DNA of 64,000 nt from Lonicera japonica (taxonomy: Eukaryota; Streptophyta; Magnoliopsida; Dipsacales; Caprifoliaceae), in NCBI GenBank assembly GCA_021464415.1, contig CM038467.1, positions 16,571,411 through 16,635,410 on the forward strand, in the 5' to 3' direction. Under the pieces are notes generated by a model. That model had not been told where the DNA came from. It searched no databases and was given only the letters and a program-made list of their open reading frames with translations. Positions 35,401-46,880 of the stretch are shown here, in pieces; position 1 is the stretch's first letter; each line of letters begins with the position of its first letter. The position numbers and the translations under genes were made by a program.

Positions 35401-35845
35401 TTGGTTGCTAGCAAGAAAGGACTTGATTGCGGACCTATAAAGGTACAAGCATATGTATGACACCGTGTGAGGAGATTGGTTTTACAATGATAATCGATAT
35501 ATACTTGATTTTTTTGAACCCATATGCAAAGATGACAAGCACTGGATGGTGATGTCCGATATGGGTTTCCTTATTGTGTCGGCTTATAATTGTGTCGTCG
35601 TGATGTTTTCAGCAATACAAAGTCTTACCTTTTTACTGCACGATGAGGGCACGCGGGAGGGAAACAACATTCGTGTCCTAGCAATAGCACTTGTCATGAA
35701 AATCATTTTGTTAAAGTTCATTTAAAGGATGATTCACCACTCCCACATATTGCAAGCAAGTGGAATAGGCTTCGAACAGAAGAGGCGGCCGCTTGGGAAG
35801 AAACTTTTGCTAATAGACTCATATTGTATAAAAAAAATGGGTAAT
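32443..35845 (+). pseudogene. Decayed MULE transposase with C-terminal OTU protease domain
   Basis: Segments in order: acidic N-terminus (32443-33230); a FAR1-type zinc-binding region (IFEYRHALVDWCQSKGKL, LFLGCERGSKYR, CPFLIRG, HVKCGVHNHKLPKTLVGHPY; 33300-33640); MULE catalytic core (LFWAEPNCILLV, VDCTYKTIKYKMPLFAMVG, then SVFVTDKESACISAI, CPFHILKNIEQRC and TTNRAEGSHGKLKRH; 33810-34580); a SWIM-like CNHVLRTIYGLPYAYELVLY (34750-34800); a PKGRPQGSKKK linker; and an OTU domain with VKGDGHCGFRAISEHMGW (35329-35383), keeping the Asp and Cys of the active site, with a distal His in NHFVKVHLK near 35715. Stops and frameshifts occur at about 33555, 33695, 33811, 34060, 34583, 34857 and 35438. No paired ends were found, so the element's limits are unknown. 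Confidence 0.85.
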
Positions 35846-36089
35846 TATGGAGTAAAAGCAAAAGATTGTCCAATCATAAATAAAGGATTATAATTGGACA
35901 ATCTTTTGTGAATTTATGTATCTTACATGTAATTTTTTGTGAATCTTAACTCTCATATAATTCATATGATAATGCAAATCTCGTGTAATTTTTTGTAAAT
36001 CTCTAACTCTTGTGTGTAATTATTATGATGATGTATCTCTTATGTAATTTTTTGTAAAGATATAACTATCATGTAACTATCATGTGACA

Positions 36090-37035
36090 ATAAACCTCCC
36101 TAAACCATTACATGTTATCACTTAACTCCAAAAATTACATAAATGCCTTTGTACAAAGTTTGGTAAAAAAACACTAAATTCCCTCAAACTATCACTTTTT
36201 GGCACTAAACCCCCCATCGTCTGAAAGTGACACTAAACCCCCCCTGATCTAACTGTTACTGACATTTAACCCCCAAAGTTGACAGATCTGTTAAAACACT
36301 AACGAAATTCTTGTCATGTGCCTCCCATGTGAGCACCAATAGATAAAAATACACCGATCTATCCATTTAAATATAATTTTTTTGAATCACCCTCATTTAT
36401 TTTATAAAAACACCCGTTAATCCTCTTCCATGTTCAACTACATAGTGGGTGTTTTATAAAATACGTGAAGGTAATTCGAAAAATTTATGTTTAAATTGAT
36501 AGATTGGTGTATTTTTTTTCCATTGGTTCCCACATGGAAGGTACATGACAACCATCATGTTACTGTTTTAACAGATCTGTCAATTTTAAAGGTTAAGTGT
36601 CAGTAATTGTTAGATCAGGAGGGTTTAGTGTCACTTTTAAAAGATGATAAAAAAAATGGAGTTATTAGATTTAATGGATGGAAAGATAAGAGAGAGATTG
36701 ATCAATTTTTTTATTTTAAACATTTGTACAAGAGTAAATATATTTTTGGGGGGGTTAAGTGGTAACAACTAATAATTTATGTGGGTTTAGTGTCAACTTT
36801 TATAAATTATGGGTAAAGTGTCAAATTGTGATAGTTTATGAGAGATTTAGTGCCAAAAAGTGATAGTTTGAGGGGGTCTAGTATTTTTTATCTAATTTTG
36901 TATAATGACATTGATGTAATTTTAAAGATGAAGTGATAACATTTAATAGTTTAAAGAAAAAAATATTATCTTTAAAAAATAGAATTTAATGTCAAAATGT
37001 AATAATTCGAAGGGTTCAGTGTTTTTACCCAAAAA
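36090..37035. mobile_element. Long inverted-repeat (foldback) element
   Basis: Two arms of several hundred bases pair around a centre near 36440. Matching blocks include CCCTCAAACTATCAC, TTTTTGGCACTAAA, GTGACACTAAACC, TGACAGATCTGTTAAAACA and GTCATGT(G/A)CCT. Terminal motifs (G)GTAAAAA(A)ACACT appear near 36163 and, inverted, near 36885 and 37025. The right arm is longer and has an extra outer terminus, so this is likely two related non-autonomous MULE-like elements, one within the other, or one with duplicated ends. No coding capacity; target duplication not resolved. Confidence 0.7.
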
Positions 37036-37171
37036 AGAAAACACACTATCAAATTCGCAGATACTCACTTCTCTGCTTCGAAACGCTCTCTCGTATCTTC
37101 TTCTCGTTGACGGCAGCTGCCCTTTTTAAGAGCAGCAACTGATTTGAGATTTTCTTTGGGGTACGTTCAAG

Positions 37172-38806
37172 ATGGCAACCATTTCTAGGTCGATGACACC
37201 TTGTGCAGGTTCTCTATCTCTCCATACATATATATATATTCGTGAACTGTGAGGGTGTGTGCATGTCTGATTTCTATCAAATCATTTTTTGTTAATTTGT
37301 TTCTCTTCTAATTTTGGTAGGTATAATTCATACTAAACCCCCATTCCAGATTCAAAGTTACAAAAGGGGCAGAGTTAAAAATTACAATGGCATCCAGTTT
37401 ACATCTGAAAGAAGGGTAACTTCATTTTTCTTCATTGATTAATAATTGCTTAAAACTCAAATAATGAACAAGCGATTCATTCTTTTGCTATTGCATACTG
37501 GACCTTTTTGTTATTTTTTTGCAGACATCTACAACAAGGGTTCAGTCTTTTTCTCGAGCCAAATTTAATCTCTTTGTAGGAAGGAATAATCATCAATTAA
37601 CGTTTGATGATGACTCCCCTAAAGAACCCCCCTTTTGGTTAACTCCAATTAAGGAAGCTTTGTGGTATTGTACTTGCAGCCTTTTTTTTTTTGATATATG
37701 TTGAATTGGCTCTATTTCGCTGACTGCATAAGAAAAGAATGCATCATTATATAAACGACAAGAGGTGCTTTATCATATTTCAGGACTTTAAAATCTTTAG
37801 CTGCATTTCTTCGTGAGCAGCCTAGTCAGCTGAAGTACATAGAGTGGCCAAGCTTTCAGAGTACGGTCAGTATCTAAATTCTTGAAACTACTTCTACTCA
37901 CCAATAGACATTATGTTTGATTTGCACCCAGTCAGTAATTTGAGCACATTCTACAGTGTAAATATTGCTCAATGGGATAATGACCAGTAGAAGTTGTAAT
38001 TAGCTTCTGATACCATTTTAGAGGTTCTCAATTCTTAATATATGGGTTGGTTGATGAAACAGATCCTCACAGCTACCTGCCCATGTACATACAAGACCTA
38101 ATAGGCTAATACACATGATCCGAGGATCAAAAAAAAAATGGGTTAGGATCTTTTTTCTTTTTTTCCTGTCTTCATTATGTTGTTATGTATGAGCATATGT
38201 AATTGGAATGGTACAAACCAACTTATGGATGAGGGGATAGTACAGCTAAACCATAAAAAATTGACTACAAAACAAGGAGGGCCAGTAGCATGGCGTAAGC
38301 TGAGCATCCACCTCCCAATCAACTCCTCTACATATTTTGGATCCAAATTAATGTGACCAAAAGAAGGAAGTGTACTTAAAATTGATTGCTAGATCCGCAG
38401 AAACCAAATCCTTGTGGCAAGGCACAAGAATTATACGCATGATAATATCATGTTAGAAACCATCCAACTTGCACTTGAAACACTAGTCTGATTGGACATA
38501 TTGGTAAATATACAAATTGGCTTATCCAGATCCAATTTTATTACCTCTAGTTTCCTTATATATTTTTGGTTCTCTTTTATTTGTTGGATATTATACCACT
38601 TGAAAGATTTTTCATCACATTATACTAGCCGAAGTGCCATTTGAATTAGTGTCAAAAGTCAATGCTGATGTAAAAATTAACCGTGTGCGCAGCTGAAGAC
38701 TGCGACTCTGACTCTTGTTCTTGTAGCACTGCTTATTGTTGCACTAGCGTCAGTTGACGCTGCACTCTGTTATCTGTTGACTGTAATTCTAAGGAGACCT
38801 ATGTGA
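37172..38806 (+). CDS. SECE2: Plastid SecE-like preprotein translocase subunit
   Basis: Five exons: 37172-37208, 37321-37415, 37525-37664, 37784-37865 and 38693-38806, all GT-AG and in phase, giving 155 residues ending at TGA 38804-38806. The N-terminus is basic and S/T/R-rich, like a transit peptide. The C-terminus has the SecE pattern: an amphipathic block REQPSQLKYIEWPSFQSTLK (WPS is the SecE hallmark) and one hydrophobic span from about residue 121 (TLTLVLVALLIVALASV...ALCYLLTVIL). SecE clamps SecY in the translocon. Small size and the single-span layout suit the second plastid form, SECE2 (partner of SCY2 in the inner envelope), rather than thylakoid SECE1; the symbol is from memory and moderately sure. 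The upstream DNA is an inverted-repeat element ending about 140 bases before the ATG. Confidence 0.87.
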
Positions 38807-39216
38807 TCCAACGATGCCCCTGGAAATTTGCGGCTTAAAACATGAGGTAGAGCCAAATGCTAATTGATACTTTTCGCAACCAATTCTGCTTCCCTATGTA
38901 TATGCAGAACTTTTTACGCCTTGAAGCTTTTTCTCTATATATTCTTTCCCTCCCAAATTATTGAAACGTCTCAAACGAAGACCTCGTTTTCCAAATTAGA
39001 CTATAAAGGTTCATGACTTATAACTATGTGGATGTACCTTCACTTTCTCCCTCCTCTTTTCATGTAACGTGGTTATGGAAGTTCATAATACTTCTTATTA
39101 ATATTTGACTTTCAACAGGGACTCATAGATTGGAGTGAGTATCAAGGGAAAAAGGGAAAACGAGTTGAAGTTGAAATGAGGAGTATCGTATCTGCCAAAC
39201 CATGCAAGGGGCTTTT
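38807..39216. other. 3' flank of the SecE-like gene
   Basis: Probably 3' untranslated sequence followed by non-coding DNA. No further gene seen. Confidence 0.5.
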
Positions 39217-39543
39217 AACATAAATTGATGTGTATCCTCGTACTTGTGTTTCGAGCGGCGGAAATTGCTGAAAGAAGCTATATGTAGATATACGAATTTG
39301 ACAAAATCTGAACAAGCCTCTAAAAGATAATGCAATATGTCTGAGTTGGTGTGTTCATTGATAAGAGGATTATATTCTCTAACATAAATTGATGTGTATC
39401 CTCGTACTTGTGTTTTCGGTGGCAGAAATTGCTAAAAGAAGCTATATGTAGATATACGATTTTGGCAATCTGAACAAACCTCCGAAAGATAATGCAATAT
39501 GTCTGAGTTGTTGTGTTTTGAAGATAAGAGGATTCTATTCTTT
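39217..39543. repeat. 164-bp tandem duplication
   Basis: AACATAAATTGATGTGTATCC starts at 39217 and again at 39381. The two units share most bases, with small changes such as CGAGCGGCGG against TCGGTGGCAG. It lies some 400 bases past the SecE-like stop codon. Confidence 0.9.
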
Positions 39544-39776
39544 ATTGATTATTATAGCTTATTACTTGATTGTACAGCTTTGTTTGAGCAAAACAAGTTG
39601 AAAACTAGGTAACCTTAAATTCACCCATGCAATGTCCCTTCTTAAGTGTTTCTCAATAAACTTTCAAACTCATCCTACACGCATATATGTGTTTTCTCTT
39701 TAAACCAACACCAATTATACCTCTTTATTGTATTTTGTCTCTTTAAAGTGTTGTTTGGTATACTGGGCAATGTATG

Positions 39777-42700
39777 TGTAACGCCCCGTATTTCTAATTG
39801 TGAATTAATCCTTCCAATAAGCTCGGTTAAGGCTTTATCACCGTTAGATTGTGAACATTGGGTTCTGAGCTTCTTGTATTTGATTCGACACTTCTAAAAT
39901 GTCATATTATCACCGTTAGATTGTGAACATTGGGTTCTGAGCCTTTTGTATTTGATCCGACACCTCTAACATGTCATATTAGGTATATTAAGTTTGTGGG
40001 ATCAATCGTTTCATTATTCGGGTAGCCCGAATCGAGAACGGAAAGTAAATCTGGTGTTTTGAACTTTTCGAAAAAGTTAATTTTTTGCCAACTTTGAGAG
40101 GCCATAACTTTTTTATCCAAGGTCCAAACGACTCCCCGTCTGCGGCCACGTCTTTATCCCATTCCCCTCTACAACTTTCGTTTAAAGACCGAGTTCATTT
40201 AAAGATAAAGTCATTTCGGGGGCTAAAAAGGGGCGAAAAAATTGAGATTTTTGTCAAAAAATCTTGAGCTTGGGGAAGTGTGACCTCTAATCGATCAGAG
40301 CTGGTCCAACGAGATTTTTACCATTTTTCTTTACTATAAGTTCCCCTCTTTTATCCTATTTTCACTCCATTTGATACCAAGCTCAAGAGAGGGCTAAAGA
40401 GGGGTGAGAGCACATATGAGTAAGGTTTGAAAGAATGATTCTTCATGGTTTCTTCACCCCCATCTAAGATTTATGTGCAAAAGGGTGCTATTCATCATCT
40501 TCCTCACATTATTCCTCTATTAGAGCTTAGGAGAGCTTGGAGATAACTAATTCCAGCCATCATCAACACTTCAATCATGGGTTAAAACTTCATACAAGGT
40601 GGGAACAACATTACAAAAACTATTTTTTAACTTATTACTTGTTCTATTGGTAAATTCATACCTAAATGGGGATTTTCTCATAAAACCCTAGGTTTTGGTG
40701 ATTACATGTGAATGGGCTAGATAAATCACAAATTGATGATGCATAAAGCTTGATTACTACTCAAATAACATAAATCGTCGATTTATTTCATGTCTTGGCA
40801 TATATACGTAGAGATTCACTATGAACCCATATGATGGCTTTGCGTATAAACTAGGTAAGTAGAGTTTTGGGGAATTATATTAAATTAATGGTTGATTAAT
40901 GGTTGTATGCCATAGATATTAGGGCTGGGATAATAAACCGAAAAACCGAAAACCGAACCAAAAAAACCGAAAAAAAATCGGTTCGGTTCGGTTCTTAACA
41001 ATAAAATATACATATTATCGGTTCGGTTCTTTTTTAAAAATAACGGTTCGGTTTCGGTTATTGAATAAAAAAATTTGAAGAAACCGGTTTAGAACCGGAA
41101 TGAGACATAATATATATATAATCTTATAATTATATGATGGTCCAGCCGTCCAGTACTCCACTACTCCCGAACCAACCCTAATTTTCATTTCATATTTTCA
41201 ATTTTCTTCTCATCTCTCACTTTTTTGTTTCACAGCCGCCGTCACTCGACTCACTCCCTTCTCTCGATCTCGCCACGTCAAGCCATCAATCACGGCCCTC
41301 TCCCGTCGCTCGTCGGAGTCCACACGGCCCTCTCTCTCGCCGGAGTCCACACGGCCTTCTCTCTTGCAGGTCAGATTTTTCTTCTTGTCAAATTGCTCGA
41401 TGATGATTGATTTGCTTTAACCACACCGAAGAGAGGCTGGTGGATTAGTCAGATCCTCTTTGATTTGAGTTTGATGATAAGACTTGCGGATTTTTGAGTT
41501 CCAATTTCTTTGTGCTTGGTGGTGCTTTATGACTCTTTGGCCCTTGTCTGAGAGCAAATATATATATTATTTGTATGATTTGAGTTTTATTTTGATTTTG
41601 TTAATAGAAATGTTGATGATGATAAAGGAATGGCTAATCTCTCGTCTCTCACAGACACACAGCACACATTTGCTCACTCTGTAAAACCGAAATAAAAGAG
41701 ATTTCACTTTTCTCTTAAACCAAACAAAACAACCGTGGATTTTTTCTTCATACCTGCCGCTATTACCTATTTAATCAAGTCCATCAACTTCCAGTCCAAC
41801 AAAATCCGACAGTCCACAGTTGTTCGCCCTTCCTCGTTCCCCTTCCCCAACCTCGTTCCATGTATTTCGGTTTTATGTATTATTTCGGTTTTTGAAGTGA
41901 TTCGGTTAACCAAGGAACCGTTAGAACCGAACCGTTTAAACCGGTTCGGTTCCACTTTCGGTTCTTCAAAAAAAATTCAAAAACCGAACCGTTTTAAACA
42001 TTAAAAAATATGTTTCGGTTCTTCGTATTTTGGACAAGAACCGAACCGGTCCCAGCCCTAATAGATATACAGATATATACTACAAAATATGCAAGTTGGA
42101 TAGGATCCCTAAGATTCCCGCATACATCCATCGAAGTTGGTTCGATTATGATAAGTGAGATTGAGTGGCTTATATGCACCATATATATAACTCAAATATG
42201 ACACTACTACCTAAATATATTATAAGGCTTGTTAGTAAGACTTGGACCTCCTTAGTAGTAGTTATACGAAGCTAGCTCATTGTAGAGATCTCGGCTAGAC
42301 GGAAACCTATATGTTAATACTTGGATAAAACGTATATAATTCTAATCCCATATTTTTTAAAACACTATGACGCTTGAAGAATGGATTGTATTATAAATTA
42401 CCATAATATGATGGGACGATGATGTTAATGGCAATATTTCTATTGAATGTGCTATACAAATAATCTATACATGCATATCGATTCTCTTACGTGTGATGAT
42501 GCAATGATATATATGTGTGTGTGTGTGTGTATTCATATTTATGTTGAATGGATTGAGATTGTTATCATTGTTATTATATTTGTCCTTGGAAGACATGATT
42601 TGCATATATATGATATATATATATATATATATATATTTGTACGTATATGTGTATGGCACTGATGGTCCAAAGGAGGACTTAGCCTTCGCGGCTACAACTT

Positions 42701-44252
42701 GGTCTGTGTAGAGGGACCCCGCTATATTAACGGCATACTTTATGGTCCAACTAGGGAGACCGCGCATGGTGCCATACCCTGCACATCTAGGTAGTCCACA
42801 TGGGGACCCAGCCTTTGGGGCTGCATACCCAAGCCTCGAGGGTTTAGATTGCGATTGTTGTGCACAGTCAAAAAATCCTAGATGTTGGATATGAGATATG
42901 GTGGTGATATAGCTGCCATTCATACCAGTGTATTCAGCCTCCCGATGGATGAAAGAGGGGATGTAGTCCTAGGATTTATAAATTCCCCAGCTGCGGAGTA
43001 GTTTGTGTAGCTCCGTCCTTCGATAGACATACATGCACAGGTATTCCACTTGTTAAGTATTTGGAGTATAGTCCCTGAAAAAATGATCTGCATGGGTTTA
43101 ACTCCAAATGAATTACAAGTTAGGGCAAAGTCATTGGGTAGTTCGTTCCTTAGAAGGATACATGATTCGTTTAGAGCTTGGAGACCTTCGGGAACCTAAG
43201 TTCTAGGCCTAGTGTACCGCGGGGGGAAGCTAAAGCTGGATACTAGAGCTACAAAAGTGTGTATGTGTCTACATGTATTTTATCATATTTTACCATTGGT
43301 GGAAGACATTGGTTGATCATATTAAACATATGATTAAGAAAGTTACAGAGTATGAGATGCCTCATAGTAAACCAAGTATGGATGAAATAATGTACTAAAA
43401 TGCTAAAACGGTAACCATGAGTACTTGGCTTTAGATTATAAATTGTCATTATACCTTTACGGATTAACCGAGGAATATAATATATGTGAATTACCTAATA
43501 AACATTTTTCGAGACGTGGCATACACTGTAGCATGCAAACCCTAGGAAGCTAGAAACCACAGAATGTTATACAATGAGGTTTAGGGACGAGGAAGGTCAG
43601 TGAAGATAAGTAGCTTCCGATATCTAGGATAAAGTTCCTAGTAGGGTTTCAGCAAGCATATATGTGTGTGATTTGCATAGCATGGGTTTCATATGATTGC
43701 ATTAAACGACTTACCTATTTTTTATATATATAAAAGATGCACTTGCCCTCATATGCTAATTGTATTTTCTATACAAACTTCTATAATTTTCACTGAGCCC
43801 GAATTTAGCTCATTCCCTCTTTCTAAACAGTTTTACAAGTCCATATTCCAGGGTGGCACGCGTTGCACGCTTATAGAAGCTCTGATGACCTACAACCACT
43901 TTGTAGTCCTTTAATTTAAGGACCTTGCCATAGAGGCTTTTATATTATATAATAAGACATTGTTATTGTATAACCTTGTGTTCATTGAAAAGGATTTGGA
44001 ATTGATCCTTTTTAAAGTAGTCTCATATGTGGAGTATTTTTATTAAATGATTGTTTTTGAAATGATTTAGATAAAGAATGTTATTTTGATTTACAGGACG
44101 GATATCATATTTTATAAACTCCACATGCCAAAATTTTCTGGAATAAATTTTTACTTAATTTCTTTCATAATTTACACCTGTTGTCGCGTACGACACCGTA
44201 ATTAACCGGGTCCTGAAGCTGAAAACCTCTTAATAGGATTCGGGGCATCACA
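39777..44252 (+). mobile_element. Long LTR-like unit (solo LTR?) with nested hAT element
   Basis: Begins TGTAACGCCCCG and ends CGGGGCATCACA, the TG...CA pattern with GCCCC/GGGGC ends seen in plant Ty3-type LTRs. The flanks are GTATG and GTATA (39772-39776 and 44253-44257), a near but imperfect 5-bp duplication. With the nested hAT (40920-42060) removed it is about 3.3 kb. No gag or pol, and no second LTR was found, so a solo LTR or a large non-coding derivative fits. A 72-bp duplication lies at about 39836-39979. Confidence 0.55.
40920..42060. mobile_element. Non-autonomous hAT element
   Basis: TAGGGCTGGGA ends in inverted orientation at both sides, with a perfect 8-bp duplication ATAGATAT at 40912-40919 and 42061-42068, the hAT size. 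Both subterminal zones are packed with CCGAACC/GGTTCGGTT copies, the likely transposase sites. The 1,141-bp interior has no transposase and includes a C/T-rich, coding-like strip (41220-41370) of unknown origin. Confidence 0.9.
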
Positions 44253-44257
44253 GTATA

Positions 44258-45540
44258 TTTTAATTAATTTTGGTCGGAAGAGAAAATATTTATGAATATA
44301 CAATGAAATCTTTTTATAGTACTAATATTGGAATTAAATCAATTTTATTATTGTAGGGAGGTTATTACTTAATAATATATCCTTTTTTCAAAAAAAAATC
44401 TGACACATTTTGCTTTAACGAATTTTATTACTTAAGCAAAATCCTTTTTTGGACTAATTTTGCTTTAATGAAATTGTACAGACTCACAGTATATCCATAA
44501 GTAGTTGAGTGCCTATGTTTAAGAAGTAAACATTAGGAAAAGATATACGCAAGCGAAAGAGTATCTTGAAATCTACTTTCATTTCTATTTAATATTTTAA
44601 TATACAATTAAATTCTATAAATAGATATAATTAATACTATATGAAGACAAAGTTCCTTAAGACATGACCGAAAAAAATTATAACTTATTACAATGCGGAG
44701 GTTATTTCTATATATAAATGGCCAAAATTTGAATCGACTTTTGGTGTATGACTATAAATAAAGGTTACATAACTTTATAGAGTATCACTATATAGAGGTA
44801 TAGTTGAAAAGAGTTTTTAAAGGTGGGTTTAGAAATAAGATTATTTCGGTGCATTTAAGAACATTTTTTAAAACACGTGTAAGATCAAAAAAAATCTTTT
44901 AACTTTTTCCGTATGTAATTCTTACATTTACGTAGATTGTCCATATTGTCCGTAGATTTTAGTATTCACTTTGAATCCTCCCCTCCCCTCCCTTCCCTTC
45001 CCCATCAGTCGAACCTTGGTCATCTATAAGAAAATGAAAGAGGGACAACTGCGGCAATGTGAAAAGATTATATTTTACGGCATCCATCTCACCAGTAACA
45101 CATTTGTGCTCTAACATGGAGCGCTAACTCGCATTGTAAACTTAAAAACAATACTTAGTAACCAAAAGCGGTTGCAAGATTTTTGTAAGTGGACGATATA
45201 AAAGAGATACGAACTAATTTTAAATGAATGAATTTGAACTTATAAACTAACGAAAATTTTACAATAACAAATCTATAAAATAACGAGTATTTCATTACTA
45301 AACTGCTTATTCACCATTATTTTAACACTCGTAAGGTTTTTTTTTTTAGTACTATACTCACTTTACTAAAATGATTATTCATTTTTGTTTTGTTAATATT
45401 TATAAATACTTTTTTATGATATGCTAAGAAGTAGCAAATCAAATTTTATTATAAAAATTTATAGTATTAAAAGAATTCAACATGTAAACTTAACATAATC
45501 GATATTTACTTAAAACTAATCATGAAGTTAAGTTAAATTA
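44258..45540. other. Intergenic, no gene seen
   Basis: AT-rich. A CCTCCCCTCCC run lies near 44980. Confidence 0.6.
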
Positions 45541-45785
45541 ATATCTAAGATTAATCATATATACGTAATATAAAAATGGCATAAGGAATATTTTTTTACA
45601 GAAGATATTAAAGGTTTGAAAAAGAAAGAAAGAGAACACGTAAAAAGTGAAATGAGAAGAGGGGAAGCGGGGTAAAATAAAACAAAAATGCTGCAAAGAA
45701 GGGATAGGGGATTTCAACCCGTGACCACCTATCATCATATGGAGTTACCATACCACTTAAACTACAAATCATTGGCATGTCTAAT
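45540..45785 (-). mobile_element. Possible tRNA-derived SINE
   Basis: On the minus strand an A-box-like TAGTTTAAGTGGT (about 45753-45765) is followed about 40 bases later by a B-box-like GGTTGAAATCC (about 45708-45718), then a T/C-rich body. The arrangement is that of an RNA polymerase III promoter, but no target duplication was seen. Confidence 0.4.
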
Positions 45786-45839
45786 AGCCTTGGCAAGTTA
45801 TAGATACGTATTTGGCGGAGCTACCCCTACATCACTACA

Positions 45840-46880
45840 CTAATTAATATCTAAAAAATAATTGGGGTGGGCAGCCCACCCATTCTCCCCGTATTTGTAA
45901 CCTTACAAGGTACCTTACCAGAATTTAAGAAAATGGATTGACAAATTGGAAAGAACACTAAGACCAAGGTCACAGGTATTCACTTGCATTGTTCGATCTT
46001 ATCTTAAAAGATCAAAAGCGGATTGAGTTAAAACAGAGAGCTATCAATATAAAAAGGAAATAGTGCCTCAGCCCAATGATCCTGGGAGTACGCTCCTATT
46101 GTCAAATTCTGCAAGCAATATTCCTATACCAACTCGAACAGAAAGAGTGGAACGAGATTTAAAGGAGCGCAAGTTTTAAACAGAAAGTCGTATTCTCAAT
46201 ACAACATATCGACAGGATAATTGAATTGATTAAATCCATCGGAAGTGAAGTACAATTTCTGGTCTCACAAAAACCTAATGATACATCATCATATTTATTG
46301 TTCCATCCAAACCAAAACCTACACAGTAACAATCATCCACGACCGTCAAATAGAAATAGCAAATTCACCACAAAAAAAAAAAAAAAAAAAAATTGGAAGA
46401 CTACAAATGAACATTAACACACCATGAGAGAAAAAAACAGTGCTAGTCGGACTCTGAACCTATCACCATTATGTCATAAATAAATTTCAGAAAACAATTA
46501 CCAAAGGAAAATTGTAAGTAAATATAGCTAACCATCCCTCTAATCGAGGAAATAGAGAAGGAATAGCCCCCAAGACCTGAAAAGCACACCCCTGTACTGT
46601 ACATTCTTATCCCCTAGTCTCCTCCGCTTTTTTTCCCCAAATATTTTGATTTTTAAGACCAAAAAAGAAAAACTCAATGGTGTTGAAGGGTACAAGTACA
46701 GCTCAAGCTTCAATGAGAACACGCCTATTGTTGGGGAACAAATCATGCCCCACCATTAAAAATTGATTTAATGCACAAAATGGCAAAGAGTAAGGATGAA
46801 GAAGATGTGCAGCTCTGAGAACAATGTACGTTGAGGTAAACGCGAGCACGAAAGACACAAAGTCTGTCATCAGAAAACTA
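45840..46880. other. Intergenic and transportin 3' untranslated region
   Basis: No gene seen. An A-run sits at 46372-46391. The last few hundred bases probably form the 3' end of the transportin transcript (minus strand). Confidence 0.5.

Noticed and set aside
42465..42923. 152-codon minus-strand frame
   Set aside because: Runs through a TA/TG microsatellite inside the LTR-like unit; no homology recognised.
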